Origin: Albitalea sp966211955
GTDB lineage: Bacteria; Pseudomonadota; Gammaproteobacteria; Burkholderiales; Burkholderiaceae_C
Direction of reading: 5' to 3'
DNA: 64,000 nt
Assembly: GCA_966211955.1 (NCBI GenBank)
Contig: CBIHOF010000002.1
Coordinates: 124,001 to 188,000, forward strand
The translations under genes were made by a program, and so were the position numbers. Shown piece by piece: positions 39,645 to 48,498 of this stretch. Within the stretch, counting starts at the first letter, position 1, and every line of letters begins with the position of its first letter. The notes below the pieces were generated by a model. That model was not told where the DNA came from, searched no databases, and worked only from the letters and a program-made list of their open reading frames with translations.

Positions 39645-40256
39645 TCAGCGCCGCTCGACCTCCGACTGGCTCTTGATGACGCGCGACACGAGGCCGTATT
39701 CGATGGCCTCTTCCGCCGACATCCAGCGGTCACGCTCGATGTCGAGCAGCACCTGCTCCAGCGGCTTGCCGGACTCGCGCGCGATCACGCGGGCGATCCG
39801 CTCACGCGCCTTCACGATCTCGCGCGCCTGGATGGCGATGTCGGTGGCCTGCCCGCCCGCGCCGCCGCTGGGCTGGTGAATGAGGAAGCGTGTGTTGGGC
39901 AGGCACATCCGGCGCTCCCGCGGGACCGAGAGGTACACGTGCGTCGCCGCGCTGCCCACCCAGCCGGTGCCGATCATGTTCACCGGCACGTCGATGAAGC
40001 TGATGATGTCGTGGATGGCGTCACCCGACTCGAGGTGGCCGCCGGGCGAGGACACGAGGATGTTGATCGGGTCGCGGCTGTCGGCCGCCAGCGCCACGAG
40101 CCGGCGCGCGGTGTCGGCGGCGGTTGCGTCGGTGATCGTGCCGAAGAGGAACACGGTGCGCGACTTGAAGGCCTTCTCTTCGAGAAAGGTGCTGCGGGCT
40201 TCGGCCGGTTGGGCAGGCGTCGGAGTTTCCATGTCGGGGTCGTGTGAGTTCGTCAT
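39645..40256 (-). CDS. ClpP-like serine protease paralogue
   Basis: 203 residues of the S14 ClpP family. The catalytic triad can be placed: Ser in 'GWVGSAATHVYL' (about residue 102), His in 'FLIHQPSGGAGGQATDI', and the Asp region 'IERDRWMSAEEAIEYGLV'. The classic 'GQAASMG' nucleophile loop is altered to 'GWVGSAATH'. No clpX or tig neighbour exists, so this is probably an accessory ClpP, not the housekeeping one. The N-terminus is longer and hydrophilic ('MTNSHDPDMETPTPAQPAEA'), differing from the axial loop of ClpP1. The ribosome site is weak. Confidence 0.85.
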   Translation of the reverse strand: MTNSHDPDMETPTPAQPAEARSTFLEEKAFKSRTVFLFGTITDATAADTARRLVALAADSRDPINILVSSPGGHLESGDAIHDIISFIDVPVNMIGTGWVGSAATHVYLSVPRERRMCLPNTRFLIHQPSGGAGGQATDIAIQAREIVKARERIARVIARESGKPLEQVLLDIERDRWMSAEEAIEYGLVSRVIKSQSEVERR

Positions 40257-40324
40257 GGCGCCTATTCTGCGACTTCGCGCAAAGCCCACGTGCTCGAAGA
40301 TGCCCGCGGCCGCCGCAGTGCCTC

Positions 40325-41296
40325 TCAGGACGGGTCGAGGAAGGCCTGCAGCTCCTTGAAGTAGACCTCGCCTTCTTCCACCCAAGGCCGGTGCGAGCTC
40401 TGCTCGAACACGCGCACTCTTGCCACGCCGGGCGCAAACGCGGCGGCGATCTCATGGGCCACCACGGGCGGGCACACCGGGTCGTATCGGCCGGCAGTGA
40501 TGAGCGTGGGCACGCGCACCGTGGCCAGCGCCGGCCGTGCGTCGAAGCGCGCCATCGTGCCGCCGGTGACCCACTCCGCGTCGGCGCCGATCATGTCGCA
40601 GTAGACGGACGGGCGCGGCTTGTCGCGTGGATCAGTGGACACCTTCGGGCGGGTTGCGGCCTTGGCCTGGTCGTGCCAATACAGCTGCGAGACCGGCCCG
40701 CCATAGACGTCCTCGTACTCCGTCGCGCAACTGAGCACGCCACGGCGCCGCAGCGCCTGCAACTTCTCCCACACCTCGGGGTACTGGTTGCGCACGAAGT
40801 GATTCACGTTGTCGATGTTGCGCTGCCAGGATTCATGGCTGTGGCCGGAGCTCGAGATGACCAGGCGATCGAGATGCTGCGGGAAACGGCCTGCATACGC
40901 GAGCGCAGGGTAGCCGCCATACGAATGGCCGATCAGCGTGAAACGCTCGAAGCCCAGCGCCTGGCGCAACCGCTCGATGTCCATCGCGTCGCGCTCAGGC
41001 GAGTGATGGCGCCCCGCCGGCAGATCAGACGAACGTCCGCGGCCGATGTTGTCGATGTAGACGACGGCATGCTTGTCGGTGAGCGCATCGAACTCCGGCT
41101 GCAACGAGGTGCGTGACGCGCCCGGGCCGCCGGGGACGAGCACGATGGGCGAGCCTTCGCCGTGGATCTCGTAGTAGATGTCGCCATCGGGTGTGGCCAC
41201 CGTGCCGGTGCGCGTGGCGGGGGCGGCCATCGCGATGGGCATCAGGCAGGCCGCGGTCACCGCGAGGGCAATGCGGCGCAGAAGAATGCTGATCAT
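40325..41296 (-). CDS. Exported S33-family alpha/beta hydrolase (proline iminopeptidase-like)
   Basis: 323 residues with a signal peptide ('LAVTAACLMPIAMA'). The oxyanion motif 'LVPGGPGASRTSL' (GGPG, typical of prolyl iminopeptidases), 'YIDNIGRGRSS', the nucleophile 'GHSYGGYPAL', an acid in 'GRYDPVCPP' and the His in 'QSSHRPW' complete the triad. It should cleave N-terminal residues (often Pro) from peptides or esters in the periplasm. AAGGAGG just before ATG 41296 fixes the start. Stands alone. Confidence 0.87.
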   Translation of the reverse strand: MISILLRRIALAVTAACLMPIAMAAPATRTGTVATPDGDIYYEIHGEGSPIVLVPGGPGASRTSLQPEFDALTDKHAVVYIDNIGRGRSSDLPAGRHHSPERDAMDIERLRQALGFERFTLIGHSYGGYPALAYAGRFPQHLDRLVISSSGHSHESWQRNIDNVNHFVRNQYPEVWEKLQALRRRGVLSCATEYEDVYGGPVSQLYWHDQAKAATRPKVSTDPRDKPRPSVYCDMIGADAEWVTGGTMARFDARPALATVRVPTLITAGRYDPVCPPVVAHEIAAAFAPGVARVRVFEQSSHRPWVEEGEVYFKELQAFLDPS

Positions 41297-41421
41297 GGGT
41301 CCTCCTTGTGGATCGCATTCTTGCGGGAATCCGGGGGATGGTTTGTTGTGTGGGGATGTCTTCGGGTGCCGACTGCCGCGGCACACCCAAATCGAGGCGA
41401 GAGAAAACAGATCCGAAGAAC

Positions 41422-41455
41422 AAAAAAAGAGCCGCCTGGATCACAGGCGGCTCTT
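41422..41455 (-). terminator. Rho-independent terminator of the porin gene
   Basis: On the minus strand a perfect stem GAGCCGCCTG / CAGGCGGCTC (12 bp with flanking A-T pairs) with a 5-base loop is followed by a run of seven T. It lies about 35 bases beyond the porin stop. Confidence 0.95.
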
Positions 41456-41491
41456 GCTCGATCAGCGCGAAGTACTCGCGCCGAAAGACGA

Positions 41492-42526
41492 TCAGAACGC
41501 GTGACGGATACCGAACTCCGCGCCCTTCGAATCCGCGCCGGCGGCGATGGCCGGTGCAGAAGCGACCGCGAAGCTCGCGTTGCCCTTGTTGCTCACGCGG
41601 GCGAAGGTCGTGTACAGCGCGGTGCGCTTGGACAGGTTGTGGATGTAGCCGATCGCGATCTGGTTCGCGTCGTTGGCATCGATGCCCGGGCCCTTGGCGT
41701 TGGCGCGAACGTACGAAGCGCGGATCTGGCCCACGCCCACCGGCACGATGGTGCCGATCTCGAACACGTCGAGCTTGAAGTTGGCGTACTTGGTTTCGCC
41801 GTAGATGCCGAGGACCTTGGCCGGGCCGAAGTCGTACGACGCGCCGAAGTCGAACACCTTGACCTGGTCTTCACCGGCGATGATCGGGGTGACCTTGGTT
41901 TCGCCGAGTGCAGCGGACACGTCCAGGGGACCCGCGGCGTAGCCGACGCGGCCGCCAACATAGCGCTTGCCCGACGTGCCTTCGCCAGCCGCGACCGAGG
42001 CCTGGCCGTAGAAGCCGCCGAGGTTCTTCGGGGTGAAGTAGCTCACGAGGTTGTCGGCACGCGTGCCGGTGTCGAAGCCGGCGCCGCCGAACGACGACGG
42101 GAAGAACTTGTCGACCGCGGCCACGCCGTTGGAGCCGAAGGTGTCGTAGTTGGTGTAGCCGTTGTAGGTCGGCGTGAAGTCACGGCCCAGGCGCAGTTCG
42201 CCGCCTGCGTCGGAGATCAGGCTCACGGTGCTGCGACGGTTCCAGAAGCGAGCGGATTCGGACGTCGTACCGGTGTCGGGGTTGATGCCGGTTTCGAGCC
42301 AGAAGCCGGCCTTCAGGCCGCCGCCGAGGTCTTCGATGCCACGGAAGCCGAGGCGGCTGGTGTTGACGCCGCCGGCGCTCAGGCTCTTGAGCGAACCATT
42401 GCCGTTGTTGACCACGCGTGCGTTGGCATCGATGACGCCGAACAGCGTGACGCTGGAGGAGGCCGATTGGGCGCAAGCCGCAGCAGATGCCATGGCCAGC
42501 AGAGCGAGGGTGAACACTTTCTTCAT
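41492..42526 (-). CDS. Gram-negative trimeric-type porin
   Basis: A 344-residue outer-membrane porin of the betaproteobacterial Omp32/OmpC-like family. The signal peptide 'KKVFTLALLAMASAAACAQ' is followed by 'SSVTLFGVIDANARVV', a constant N-terminal strand of this family, 'SRLGFRGIEDLGGGLKAGFWLETG', 'RRSTVSLISDAGGELRLGRDFTPTY' and a terminal 'GAEFGIRHAF' with C-terminal Phe. AAGGAAG precedes ATG 42526. A strong terminator follows, so it is monocistronic. Confidence 0.96.
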   Translation of the reverse strand: MKKVFTLALLAMASAAACAQSASSSVTLFGVIDANARVVNNGNGSLKSLSAGGVNTSRLGFRGIEDLGGGLKAGFWLETGINPDTGTTSESARFWNRRSTVSLISDAGGELRLGRDFTPTYNGYTNYDTFGSNGVAAVDKFFPSSFGGAGFDTGTRADNLVSYFTPKNLGGFYGQASVAAGEGTSGKRYVGGRVGYAAGPLDVSAALGETKVTPIIAGEDQVKVFDFGASYDFGPAKVLGIYGETKYANFKLDVFEIGTIVPVGVGQIRASYVRANAKGPGIDANDANQIAIGYIHNLSKRTALYTTFARVSNKGNASFAVASAPAIAAGADSKGAEFGIRHAF

Positions 42527-42714
42527 GGTCTTCCTTAAAGCCTGTTGAGTGATGCGCCCGCAGCCGACAACAGGAGTTGCTGCAGGGACTGGGTGAAGCT
42601 TATGAACGGCGCACTGCGTTCTCGTGGTGCGCAATCGAAACGAGGGGGACCCTTCTCGGCCCGCGCCGCCCTGTTTCGGCACAGAGCGTGAGCGGCGCGC
42701 CACAAGGTTTCACA

Positions 42715-44268
42715 TCACGCAGCGAGCGCCATCTGCAATTGGGCCTTGGCGCGGAAGGCCCATCGCGGACCTTGGCGCAAGGTGTCGAGCTCGTTGGTGG
42801 ACGCCTTCGCGAAGAACATCGCTTCATCGAGGCCCAGGCGTTCGAAGGCGCGGCGCTGCAGCAGCGAGCGGCGGCGTGCATCGCCTTCGAGTGCATAGCC
42901 GTCGCCACCTGAATCGGACAGCAGCATCGCGGTGCGGCGCAGGTTGTCGAGCGCTGCTGCCGTGAGCGCGGGGATCGCGCGCGGTGCGGACAAGCGGCTT
43001 TGCACGATGAACGGGTTCTTGCCGACGACGAGGCCCCACGGCCGCAGGCCATCGGCCACATCCACACACAACGCCTCGAGCTTGGTGAGGCCGAAGTCGC
43101 GCGACAGCTGCATGCGCAGCGCGAGCCACGGATAGTCGCGTCGCACTTCCTCGATCGCGCTGCGCGCTTCGGCGGCGGAGCCGCGCAAGGGCAGGTGCAG
43201 CGAACTCAACAGTTCGAGTGCGTGATCGTCGCCTTCGGTCGCGGCCTTGTGCAGCCAGCCGATCGCCTGTTCGGTTTCGGCCAGCGAGCCGGACGACTTC
43301 AGCATCAGCGCGCCGAGCTTGGTCTGTGCCTGTCGATTGCCCACGTGCGCCGCCTTCTCGAGGCAAAAGCGCGCGAGCTGCGCGTTGGCGATCGGCAGCT
43401 TCTGGTCGGCGTGCAGGCGGTACAGGTGCAGCCATGCATCGGTCCACCCGGCATCGGCCGCGCGGAAGAGCAAGGCGGTGCCGCGGCGCAATGCGGCGGC
43501 GGCGCTGAGGTCGCTCGCAGCCAGGCCGTCGGCATCGATGCCGCACAGTGCGCGGCCGAGCGTGAACGCGGCCCATGAATCGCCTTGATGAGCGCGGCGG
43601 TCGAGGCTCGCTTCCACGAGCTCGGGGCTCAGGCGCTTCACGTCGCGCTGCTGTTGTGAGGCCAGGCGCGTGGCTTGCACGACGAAGTCGTCGAGCTCGA
43701 TGCTGCCCTTGGGCTGCAGGCTGGTGCCGGCGGCGAGTGCATCCAGCAGGTGGTCCAGGTCCGATGCGTCGAGTGCGGAGCGTGCGGCCATCAGCGCGAT
43801 GGCGTTGGCATCGATGCCGGCGTCGTCCGAGAGCGACTGCAGCACGCGCTGCAGCGGCGAGCCGGCTGCATCGGGGCGCTGCATGGCGTCGAGCGCGCGT
43901 TGCGCGGCCTCGTGGCCGGTGGCGGCGGCGGCCGACATCAGCCGGGTGGCTTCGTGTTCGTCGCGGCCGACCGCGAGCGTCCACAGGCCCTGCTTGAATT
44001 TGCACGCCGCGCTGTCGGTCTTGGCCGCGAAGGCGAGCAAGGGCAGCGCGTCGAGCTGCACGATCTCCTGCAGCGACAGGCTCTCGCCGACGATGCGGGC
44101 GGCCTGTTCGTTGTGATGCAGGCTGGCGTGGGTCAGGTAGTCGATGCCCGTCTGCACGTGTCGGGCGAAGCCTTCGATACCGAGCAGGTAGCGTCGGCCG
44201 ACTTCACAGCGGGCGATGGGGTCGCCCTGTCGGGCAAGTGCGATGAGTTGTACGTTCTGGCGGCGCAT
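42715..44268 (-). CDS. Sel1-like repeat protein
   Basis: 517 residues, almost all helical, with Sel1/TPR-like repeats. The clearest are 'QGDPIARCEVGRRYLLGIEGFARHVQTGIDYLTHAS', 'HQGDSWAAFTLGRALCG', 'DAGWTDAWLHLYRLHADQKLPIANAQLARFCLEKAAHVGNRQAQTKLGALML' and 'EQAIGWLHKAATEGDDHALELLSSL'. No signal peptide, so it is probably cytosolic. The last ~130 residues are not repeat-like and end in a basic segment; I do not recognise them. Such repeats mediate protein contacts; partner unknown. Confidence 0.75.
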   Translation of the reverse strand: MRRQNVQLIALARQGDPIARCEVGRRYLLGIEGFARHVQTGIDYLTHASLHHNEQAARIVGESLSLQEIVQLDALPLLAFAAKTDSAACKFKQGLWTLAVGRDEHEATRLMSAAAATGHEAAQRALDAMQRPDAAGSPLQRVLQSLSDDAGIDANAIALMAARSALDASDLDHLLDALAAGTSLQPKGSIELDDFVVQATRLASQQQRDVKRLSPELVEASLDRRAHQGDSWAAFTLGRALCGIDADGLAASDLSAAAALRRGTALLFRAADAGWTDAWLHLYRLHADQKLPIANAQLARFCLEKAAHVGNRQAQTKLGALMLKSSGSLAETEQAIGWLHKAATEGDDHALELLSSLHLPLRGSAAEARSAIEEVRRDYPWLALRMQLSRDFGLTKLEALCVDVADGLRPWGLVVGKNPFIVQSRLSAPRAIPALTAAALDNLRRTAMLLSDSGGDGYALEGDARRRSLLQRRAFERLGLDEAMFFAKASTNELDTLRQGPRWAFRAKAQLQMALAA

Positions 44269-44421
44269 GGCGTCGTGAGGGGGTTGGTGTCACTTGGATG
44301 CGACATAGGGTACGACCCAATGGACGAGTGACCAGCCTTGGTTTTCGCAACGCACACTTGCGATAAGAGGAATAAACGCGAGGCGGCGATTCATCAAGGC
44401 GTCGTTTGTCGAAACGACAGT

Positions 44422-44457
44422 GAACGCTGTTCGCACGATCTCCGGCGAACAGCGTTC
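44422..44457. repeat. Perfect 13-bp hairpin between the Sel1 gene and the next small gene
   Basis: GAACGCTGTTCGC and GCGAACAGCGTTC are separated by 10 bases. There is no T-tract on either side. It lies just after the stop of the small exported protein gene (minus strand), so it may end or protect that mRNA. Confidence 0.7.
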
Positions 44458-44479
44458 CGCTTGCCAGGTCATCGGCCGG

Positions 44480-44797
44480 TCATGAAGCGTTGTGTGCGGC
44501 CTTGTGCTTCGCGGCGCGAGTCGCGTAGACGCCGTCAGCCTGCGCGCGGTCGATGCTCTTGGCCTGCGCGAGCGCGTCTTCGCGGCTCAGGCCGACATGG
44601 ATCAGGTACTTCGCGTACGGGCCGGGCGTGGCCGATGCATCGGTCGCATGCTCGGCACTGACGTTGCCGCCATAGGTGGCGAGATCAGCGCGAGGTTGTT
44701 CCGATTTGACGGTGCCATCGGCAGCCCAGGCGCCGGAGCTCAGGGCCATGACGGCGGCGGCAGCGGCGAGAACGCGGGAAGAAGTGGAGCGGTTCAT
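44480..44797 (-). CDS. Small exported protein
   Basis: 105 residues with a signal peptide ('VLAAAAAVMALSSGAWA') and a mature part of about 78 residues. The segment 'YAKYLIHVGLSREDALAQAKSIDRAQADGVYATRAAKH' is an amphipathic helix pair rather like DUF4148-type small secreted proteins of Burkholderiales, though that match is weak. AAGGA eight bases ahead of the ATG supports the start. Function unknown. Confidence 0.7.
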   Translation of the reverse strand: MNRSTSSRVLAAAAAVMALSSGAWAADGTVKSEQPRADLATYGGNVSAEHATDASATPGPYAKYLIHVGLSREDALAQAKSIDRAQADGVYATRAAKHKAAHNAS

Positions 44798-44932
44798 GGT
44801 GAAGTCCTTGCAGTGGTTGTTCGCCGCGGCGCGAATGAATGAGATGCCGCGACGATGCTTGCTACATGAGGACGACCCATCGGCCGCATAAGTGCGCACA
44901 TTGCCAATGCGCTGTTGCTCTGACTGAAACGA

Positions 44933-45709
44933 TCAAGCGGCGGGCGTCAGATTGCGCAGGAACTCGCGCACCAACTGTGTGAAGCCGGCGGCATCGTCCG
45001 CATGCACCACGTGGCCTGCACGCAAGGTCGCAAGCTGTGTGTGAGGCCGCCGGCTTGCCATCTCTTGCATCATCTGCGCGTTGGAGATGCGGCTCTCGCT
45101 GCCGCGCACGAGCAAGGCGGGGCAATCGGTAGCAAGCCAATCATTCCAGTGATCGCCGTTGAGTTCGGCTTGCGAGCGCTGCATGTCCGCAGGATCGAAG
45201 GCCACGCGCCAGCCATCGTCGGTATGGCGTATCGACGCTTCCACATAGGGCAGCAGCCGCGGGCCGATGCGTTCGGCCAGTGCTTCCCGCGTATCGAAGC
45301 AGCCGGCCCAGGCGTTCACGAAAGCCATGTCGTCCTTCACCACTGCGCCGATGTCTTCGACGATGAGCGCACGCACGCGCTGAGGATGTCTCGCGGCGAA
45401 CTGGTAGGCGTTGACGCCGCCCAGCGAATGGCCGAGCAGCGCCGCCGTCTGCACGCCCAGGTGACTGAACAGCGCGAGCAGGTCGCCGAGATAGTCGCGG
45501 CGCTGGTAACTCTTGGCGTGATCGGAATGCCCGTGCCCGCGCTGGTCCAGCGCCACGACGCGCCACGCGGGCGCGAGCTCGGCCGCGAGCGGCGTGAAGG
45601 TGGCCGCCTCCATGAAGTGCCCGTGCAAGGCAATGAGCACTGGCGCGTCCTGTCCAGTGTCGAGGTAGGACAGGCCAAGGCCGTCGTGGTGGAAATCGTG
45701 CCGTTGCAT
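44933..45709 (-). CDS. Alpha/beta hydrolase
   Basis: 258 residues, cytosolic. Oxyanion region 'IALHGHFMEAATF', 'ALDQRGHGHSDHA', nucleophile 'LLGHSLGGVNAYQFA', acid region 'LLVRGSESRIS' and the catalytic His in 'LRAGHVVHADDAAGF' form a complete alpha/beta-hydrolase. Substrate unknown; the general look is of epoxide hydrolase/esterase members. AAGGAG before the ATG fixes the start. The next gene upstream on the same strand ends about 100 bases away. Confidence 0.87.
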   Translation of the reverse strand: MQRHDFHHDGLGLSYLDTGQDAPVLIALHGHFMEAATFTPLAAELAPAWRVVALDQRGHGHSDHAKSYQRRDYLGDLLALFSHLGVQTAALLGHSLGGVNAYQFAARHPQRVRALIVEDIGAVVKDDMAFVNAWAGCFDTREALAERIGPRLLPYVEASIRHTDDGWRVAFDPADMQRSQAELNGDHWNDWLATDCPALLVRGSESRISNAQMMQEMASRRPHTQLATLRAGHVVHADDAAGFTQLVREFLRNLTPAA

Positions 45710-45812
45710 GGTGGGCGCTCCTTGCTTCGCAGTGGAGATGGGCTTGGCTCCAATGCCAGCACATGGCATGCCTCCTGCAACGGCGGGCGGCGCGGCGCCC
45801 AAGCCGCTCAGC

Positions 45813-46850
45813 TCACCCTGCAAACCCTTCCAGCACGTTGACGACGTTGACGCCCACCTCGGCCACCGCATAGCCGCCTTCCATCACGAACACGGTGGGC
45901 AACCCGAGCGTTGCGAGCATGCGGCCGATCTGCAGGAAGTCGTCGCTGCGCAGCGAGAAGCGCGAGATCGGATCGCCTTCGTAGGTGTCCACGCCCAGCG
46001 GCACCACCAGTGCCTCGGCGCGATGCCGCGCAGCCGCGTCGATGGCCTGCTGCAGTGCCTGCCTCCAGCGCTCGAAGGCGGTGCCGGCGGGCAGCGGCAA
46101 GTTGAGATTGGCGCCTTCGCCGGGGCCACGTCCGACCTCGTCGGCATGGCCCAGGTAGAACGGGTATTCGGTCGCCGGGTCGCCGTGGATGGAGGCAGTG
46201 AAGATGTCGTCTCGCTCGTAGAAGATGCTCTGCGTGCCGTTGCCGTGGTGATAGTCCACGTCGATCACGGCCACGCGTTGCGCGCCCACGTCGCGCAAGG
46301 CTTGTGCCGCGAGCGCCGAGTTGTTGAGGAAGCAGTAGCCGCCGAAGAAATCCGCGCCGGCGTGGTGGCCGGGCGGACGCGTGAGCGCCATGGCCGCATC
46401 CGTGCCCGAGCCCACCGCGCGTGCCGCGTCGATGGCACAGGCGGCGCCCGCCTGCGCTGCGGCCCAGGTGCCCGCGCCCAGGGGCGTGCCGGCATCGAAG
46501 GTGTACATGCCCACGCGTGCGGCGAAGTTGTTGGGCATCACGTCGCGCCGCAGGCCCTGGTTGGGCCACACCGAGGGCAGGATGTCCACCTCGGCGTTGG
46601 CGGGGTCGAGTGCCACCCACTCTTTCCAGGCCTGCGACAGGAAGTCCACGTAGTGCGGCGAATGGATGCGCCGCACGAGCTCCATGTCGGCCGCGCTTGG
46701 CTCGCGCAGCTCGCCAAAGCGGCGGCTCGCGAGCTCGGCCAGGACATGGTCGAGCCGGGCCGGCGTTTCGTGGCAGGGCACGAGTCGACCCCGGAACATT
46801 TCCTGCCGGCCCGCGTGGAGGTGATGGCTCGTGTTGTGGAAGATCAGCAT
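45813..46850 (-). CDS. Histone deacetylase family amidohydrolase (acetylpolyamine amidohydrolase-like)
   Basis: A 345-residue zinc amidohydrolase. The double-His motif is in 'RPPGHHAGADFFGGYCFLNNSALAA'; zinc ligands are in 'AVIDVDYHHGNGTQ' and 'VPLGVDTYEGDP'; the transition-state region near the end is 'VMEGGYAVAEVG'. Bacterial members such as AphA deacetylate acetylpolyamines or other small N-acetyl compounds. The 'PSVWPNQGLRRDVMPNNFAARVGMYTFD' loop is like that of polyamine enzymes. No polyamine genes adjoin it. Confidence 0.9.
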   Translation of the reverse strand: MLIFHNTSHHLHAGRQEMFRGRLVPCHETPARLDHVLAELASRRFGELREPSAADMELVRRIHSPHYVDFLSQAWKEWVALDPANAEVDILPSVWPNQGLRRDVMPNNFAARVGMYTFDAGTPLGAGTWAAAQAGAACAIDAARAVGSGTDAAMALTRPPGHHAGADFFGGYCFLNNSALAAQALRDVGAQRVAVIDVDYHHGNGTQSIFYERDDIFTASIHGDPATEYPFYLGHADEVGRGPGEGANLNLPLPAGTAFERWRQALQQAIDAAARHRAEALVVPLGVDTYEGDPISRFSLRSDDFLQIGRMLATLGLPTVFVMEGGYAVAEVGVNVVNVLEGFAG

Positions 46851-46956
46851 CGCAATGCACCGCGCCGTGGGATGGAGCGTGGATGATAGGGACCCCGGTG
46901 GGGCGCCTCGCCGTCAGTGATACAACATCGCCTTCATCAACCAACGGGAACCACCC

Positions 46957-47091
46957 ATGAGCGCAGACAAGGACCGCGGCATCCGCCGTGAAAAGCAGAA
47001 GCGGGCGAAGGCATTGAAGAAGGAATCCAGGCAGCAGCGGCAGGAAGCTGCGTCGCAAGGCGGCGCGGCGAAGAAGTCAGCGCAGTCATGA
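46957..47091 (+). CDS. 44-residue Lys/Arg/Gln-rich small protein
   Basis: ATG at 46957 to TGA at 47089-47091. The product begins 'MSADKDRGIRREKQKRAKAL' and continues as one strongly charged helix ending 'GGAAKKSAQS'. GGGAA lies about seven bases before the ATG. It is divergent from the HDAC gene. Short basic helices of this kind are common and uncharacterised; ribosome or nucleic acid binding is possible. Coding status is likely but not certain. Confidence 0.5.
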   Translation: MSADKDRGIRREKQKRAKALKKESRQQRQEAASQGGAAKKSAQS

Positions 47092-47170
47092 TGGCCGCCG
47101 GACGGGGTGCCTGATCGAGTCCAAGGGCGTCGATCGGGGCCTCGTCTCGGCCATCTGCCTTGTTCGGCCG

Positions 47171-47842
47171 CTACAGCATGCTCGCACCGATGTTGATCAG
47201 CAGCGCGAGCACGGTGGTGTTGAAGAGATAGGCGAGGATGCAGTGGACCGACCCGATGCGCCGCATCGGCTTGGTCGCGAACGACACGTCGGCCGTCTGG
47301 CCGGAAGTGCCGATCACCGACGAGAAGTAGAAGAAGTCGCCGTAGTCGGGCTGCTCGTCGCCCGGAAACTGCAGGCCTGCAGGCCTGCCATGGCACACGG
47401 CGGCGTAGTAGTCGTGCGCGTAGTGCAGGGTGAACATCACCTGGATGAAGGCCCACGACGACAGCACCGTGATGCCGGCCAGCGCAATGTGCGCGCCCTT
47501 GAGCCAGCCATGCGTGTCTTTCACGACAGACAGTTCGCCCGCGATGGCCGCCAGGCTCGCCACGGCCGACACCACCACGAGCACCAGCAGCACGATCTGG
47601 CCGTCGTCCTGCAGCTGCGCGCGATGGCGCATGTGCTGGCTCGACGAGCGGATCATCATCACGCCCGCGAGCAGCACGTAGAGCAAGGTGCCGAAGTTCC
47701 ACGCGATGAGCAGCCGCGTCACCGTGTGGCTCGCAATGTCGGCGGGCAGGAGCCACGCGACGGCGATGGCGGCCAGCGTGGCGATGAACACCCGCGGCCG
47801 TGCGCGCACCAGCCGCAGGAATCGATTTCGTTGCCAGTTCAT
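47171..47842 (-). CDS. DUF1345 integral membrane protein
   Basis: 223 residues with five hydrophobic segments and the DUF1345 signatures 'LLIAWNFGTLLYVLLAGVMM', 'SWAFIQVMFTLHYAHDYYA' and 'YGDFFYFSSVIGTSGQTADVSF'. Inner-membrane location; function unknown. ATG 47842 is used because it matches the family N-terminus; ATG 47866 would add eight residues. Confidence 0.87.
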   Translation of the reverse strand: MNWQRNRFLRLVRARPRVFIATLAAIAVAWLLPADIASHTVTRLLIAWNFGTLLYVLLAGVMMIRSSSQHMRHRAQLQDDGQIVLLVLVVVSAVASLAAIAGELSVVKDTHGWLKGAHIALAGITVLSSWAFIQVMFTLHYAHDYYAAVCHGRPAGLQFPGDEQPDYGDFFYFSSVIGTSGQTADVSFATKPMRRIGSVHCILAYLFNTTVLALLINIGASML

Positions 47843-48024
47843 GGGAGAGTCGGCGCGATCATCCACGTCTTGGCTGACCGGCCACTGAGTTCAACAGCGC
47901 TTTCGCGCGCGTGTGGGAGGCCGAAGGCACCTGTCTCGATCGGTGATGATCGTGGGTGTGTTCATCACCTGTCGTGGGGCTTGGCTGCTCGTGGGCGGGT
48001 GCCAGTTTCCAGCCAACGCAATCC

Positions 48025-48477
48025 ATGCGCCACATGCTGATCACATTCTCGCCAGTCGAACCGGCAGATGCCGATGCCCTTGTCGACATTCGCATCGCCG
48101 CCATGCGCGAGAGCCTGGAGCGCATCGGCCGCTTCGATGCAGTCCGGGCACGTGAACGCTTTCTGGCCGGCTTTGAGCCGGCCTGCACTCGATTCGTCGA
48201 ACACGAAGGGGCGCGGGTCGGCTTTGTCGTGACGAAGAACTCCACGTGCGGCCTGTTGCTCGAACACCTGTACGTGCTGCCCTCGCATCAGGGCCGAGGC
48301 ATCGGCGCCGAGGTGCTGGCACAGGTGTTCGCGCAAGCCGATGCGTCGGCTTGCGCGGTACGCGTGGGCGCCCTGCGCGGCAGCGATTCGAATCGCTTCT
48401 ATTTGCGGCATGGTTTCGTGCTGGTGGAGCAAGGCGAGTTCGACAACTACTACCAACGGCCCGCCTCGGCGCTCTGA
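48025..48477 (+). CDS. GNAT family N-acetyltransferase
   Basis: 150 residues. The acetyl-CoA binding core is clear: 'LLLEHLYVLPSHQGRGIGAEVLAQVFAQA' followed by 'VRVGALRGSDSNRFYLRHGFVLVEQGEFDNYYQRP'. N-terminus 'ITFSPVEPADADALVDIRIAAMRESLERIGRFD' is typical. Substrate unknown. Two ATGs (48025, 48034) are possible. Convergent with the GST gene. Confidence 0.9.
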   Translation: MRHMLITFSPVEPADADALVDIRIAAMRESLERIGRFDAVRARERFLAGFEPACTRFVEHEGARVGFVVTKNSTCGLLLEHLYVLPSHQGRGIGAEVLAQVFAQADASACAVRVGALRGSDSNRFYLRHGFVLVEQGEFDNYYQRPASAL

Positions 48478-48498
48478 TGCCTGGCACCGGCAGGCGAC

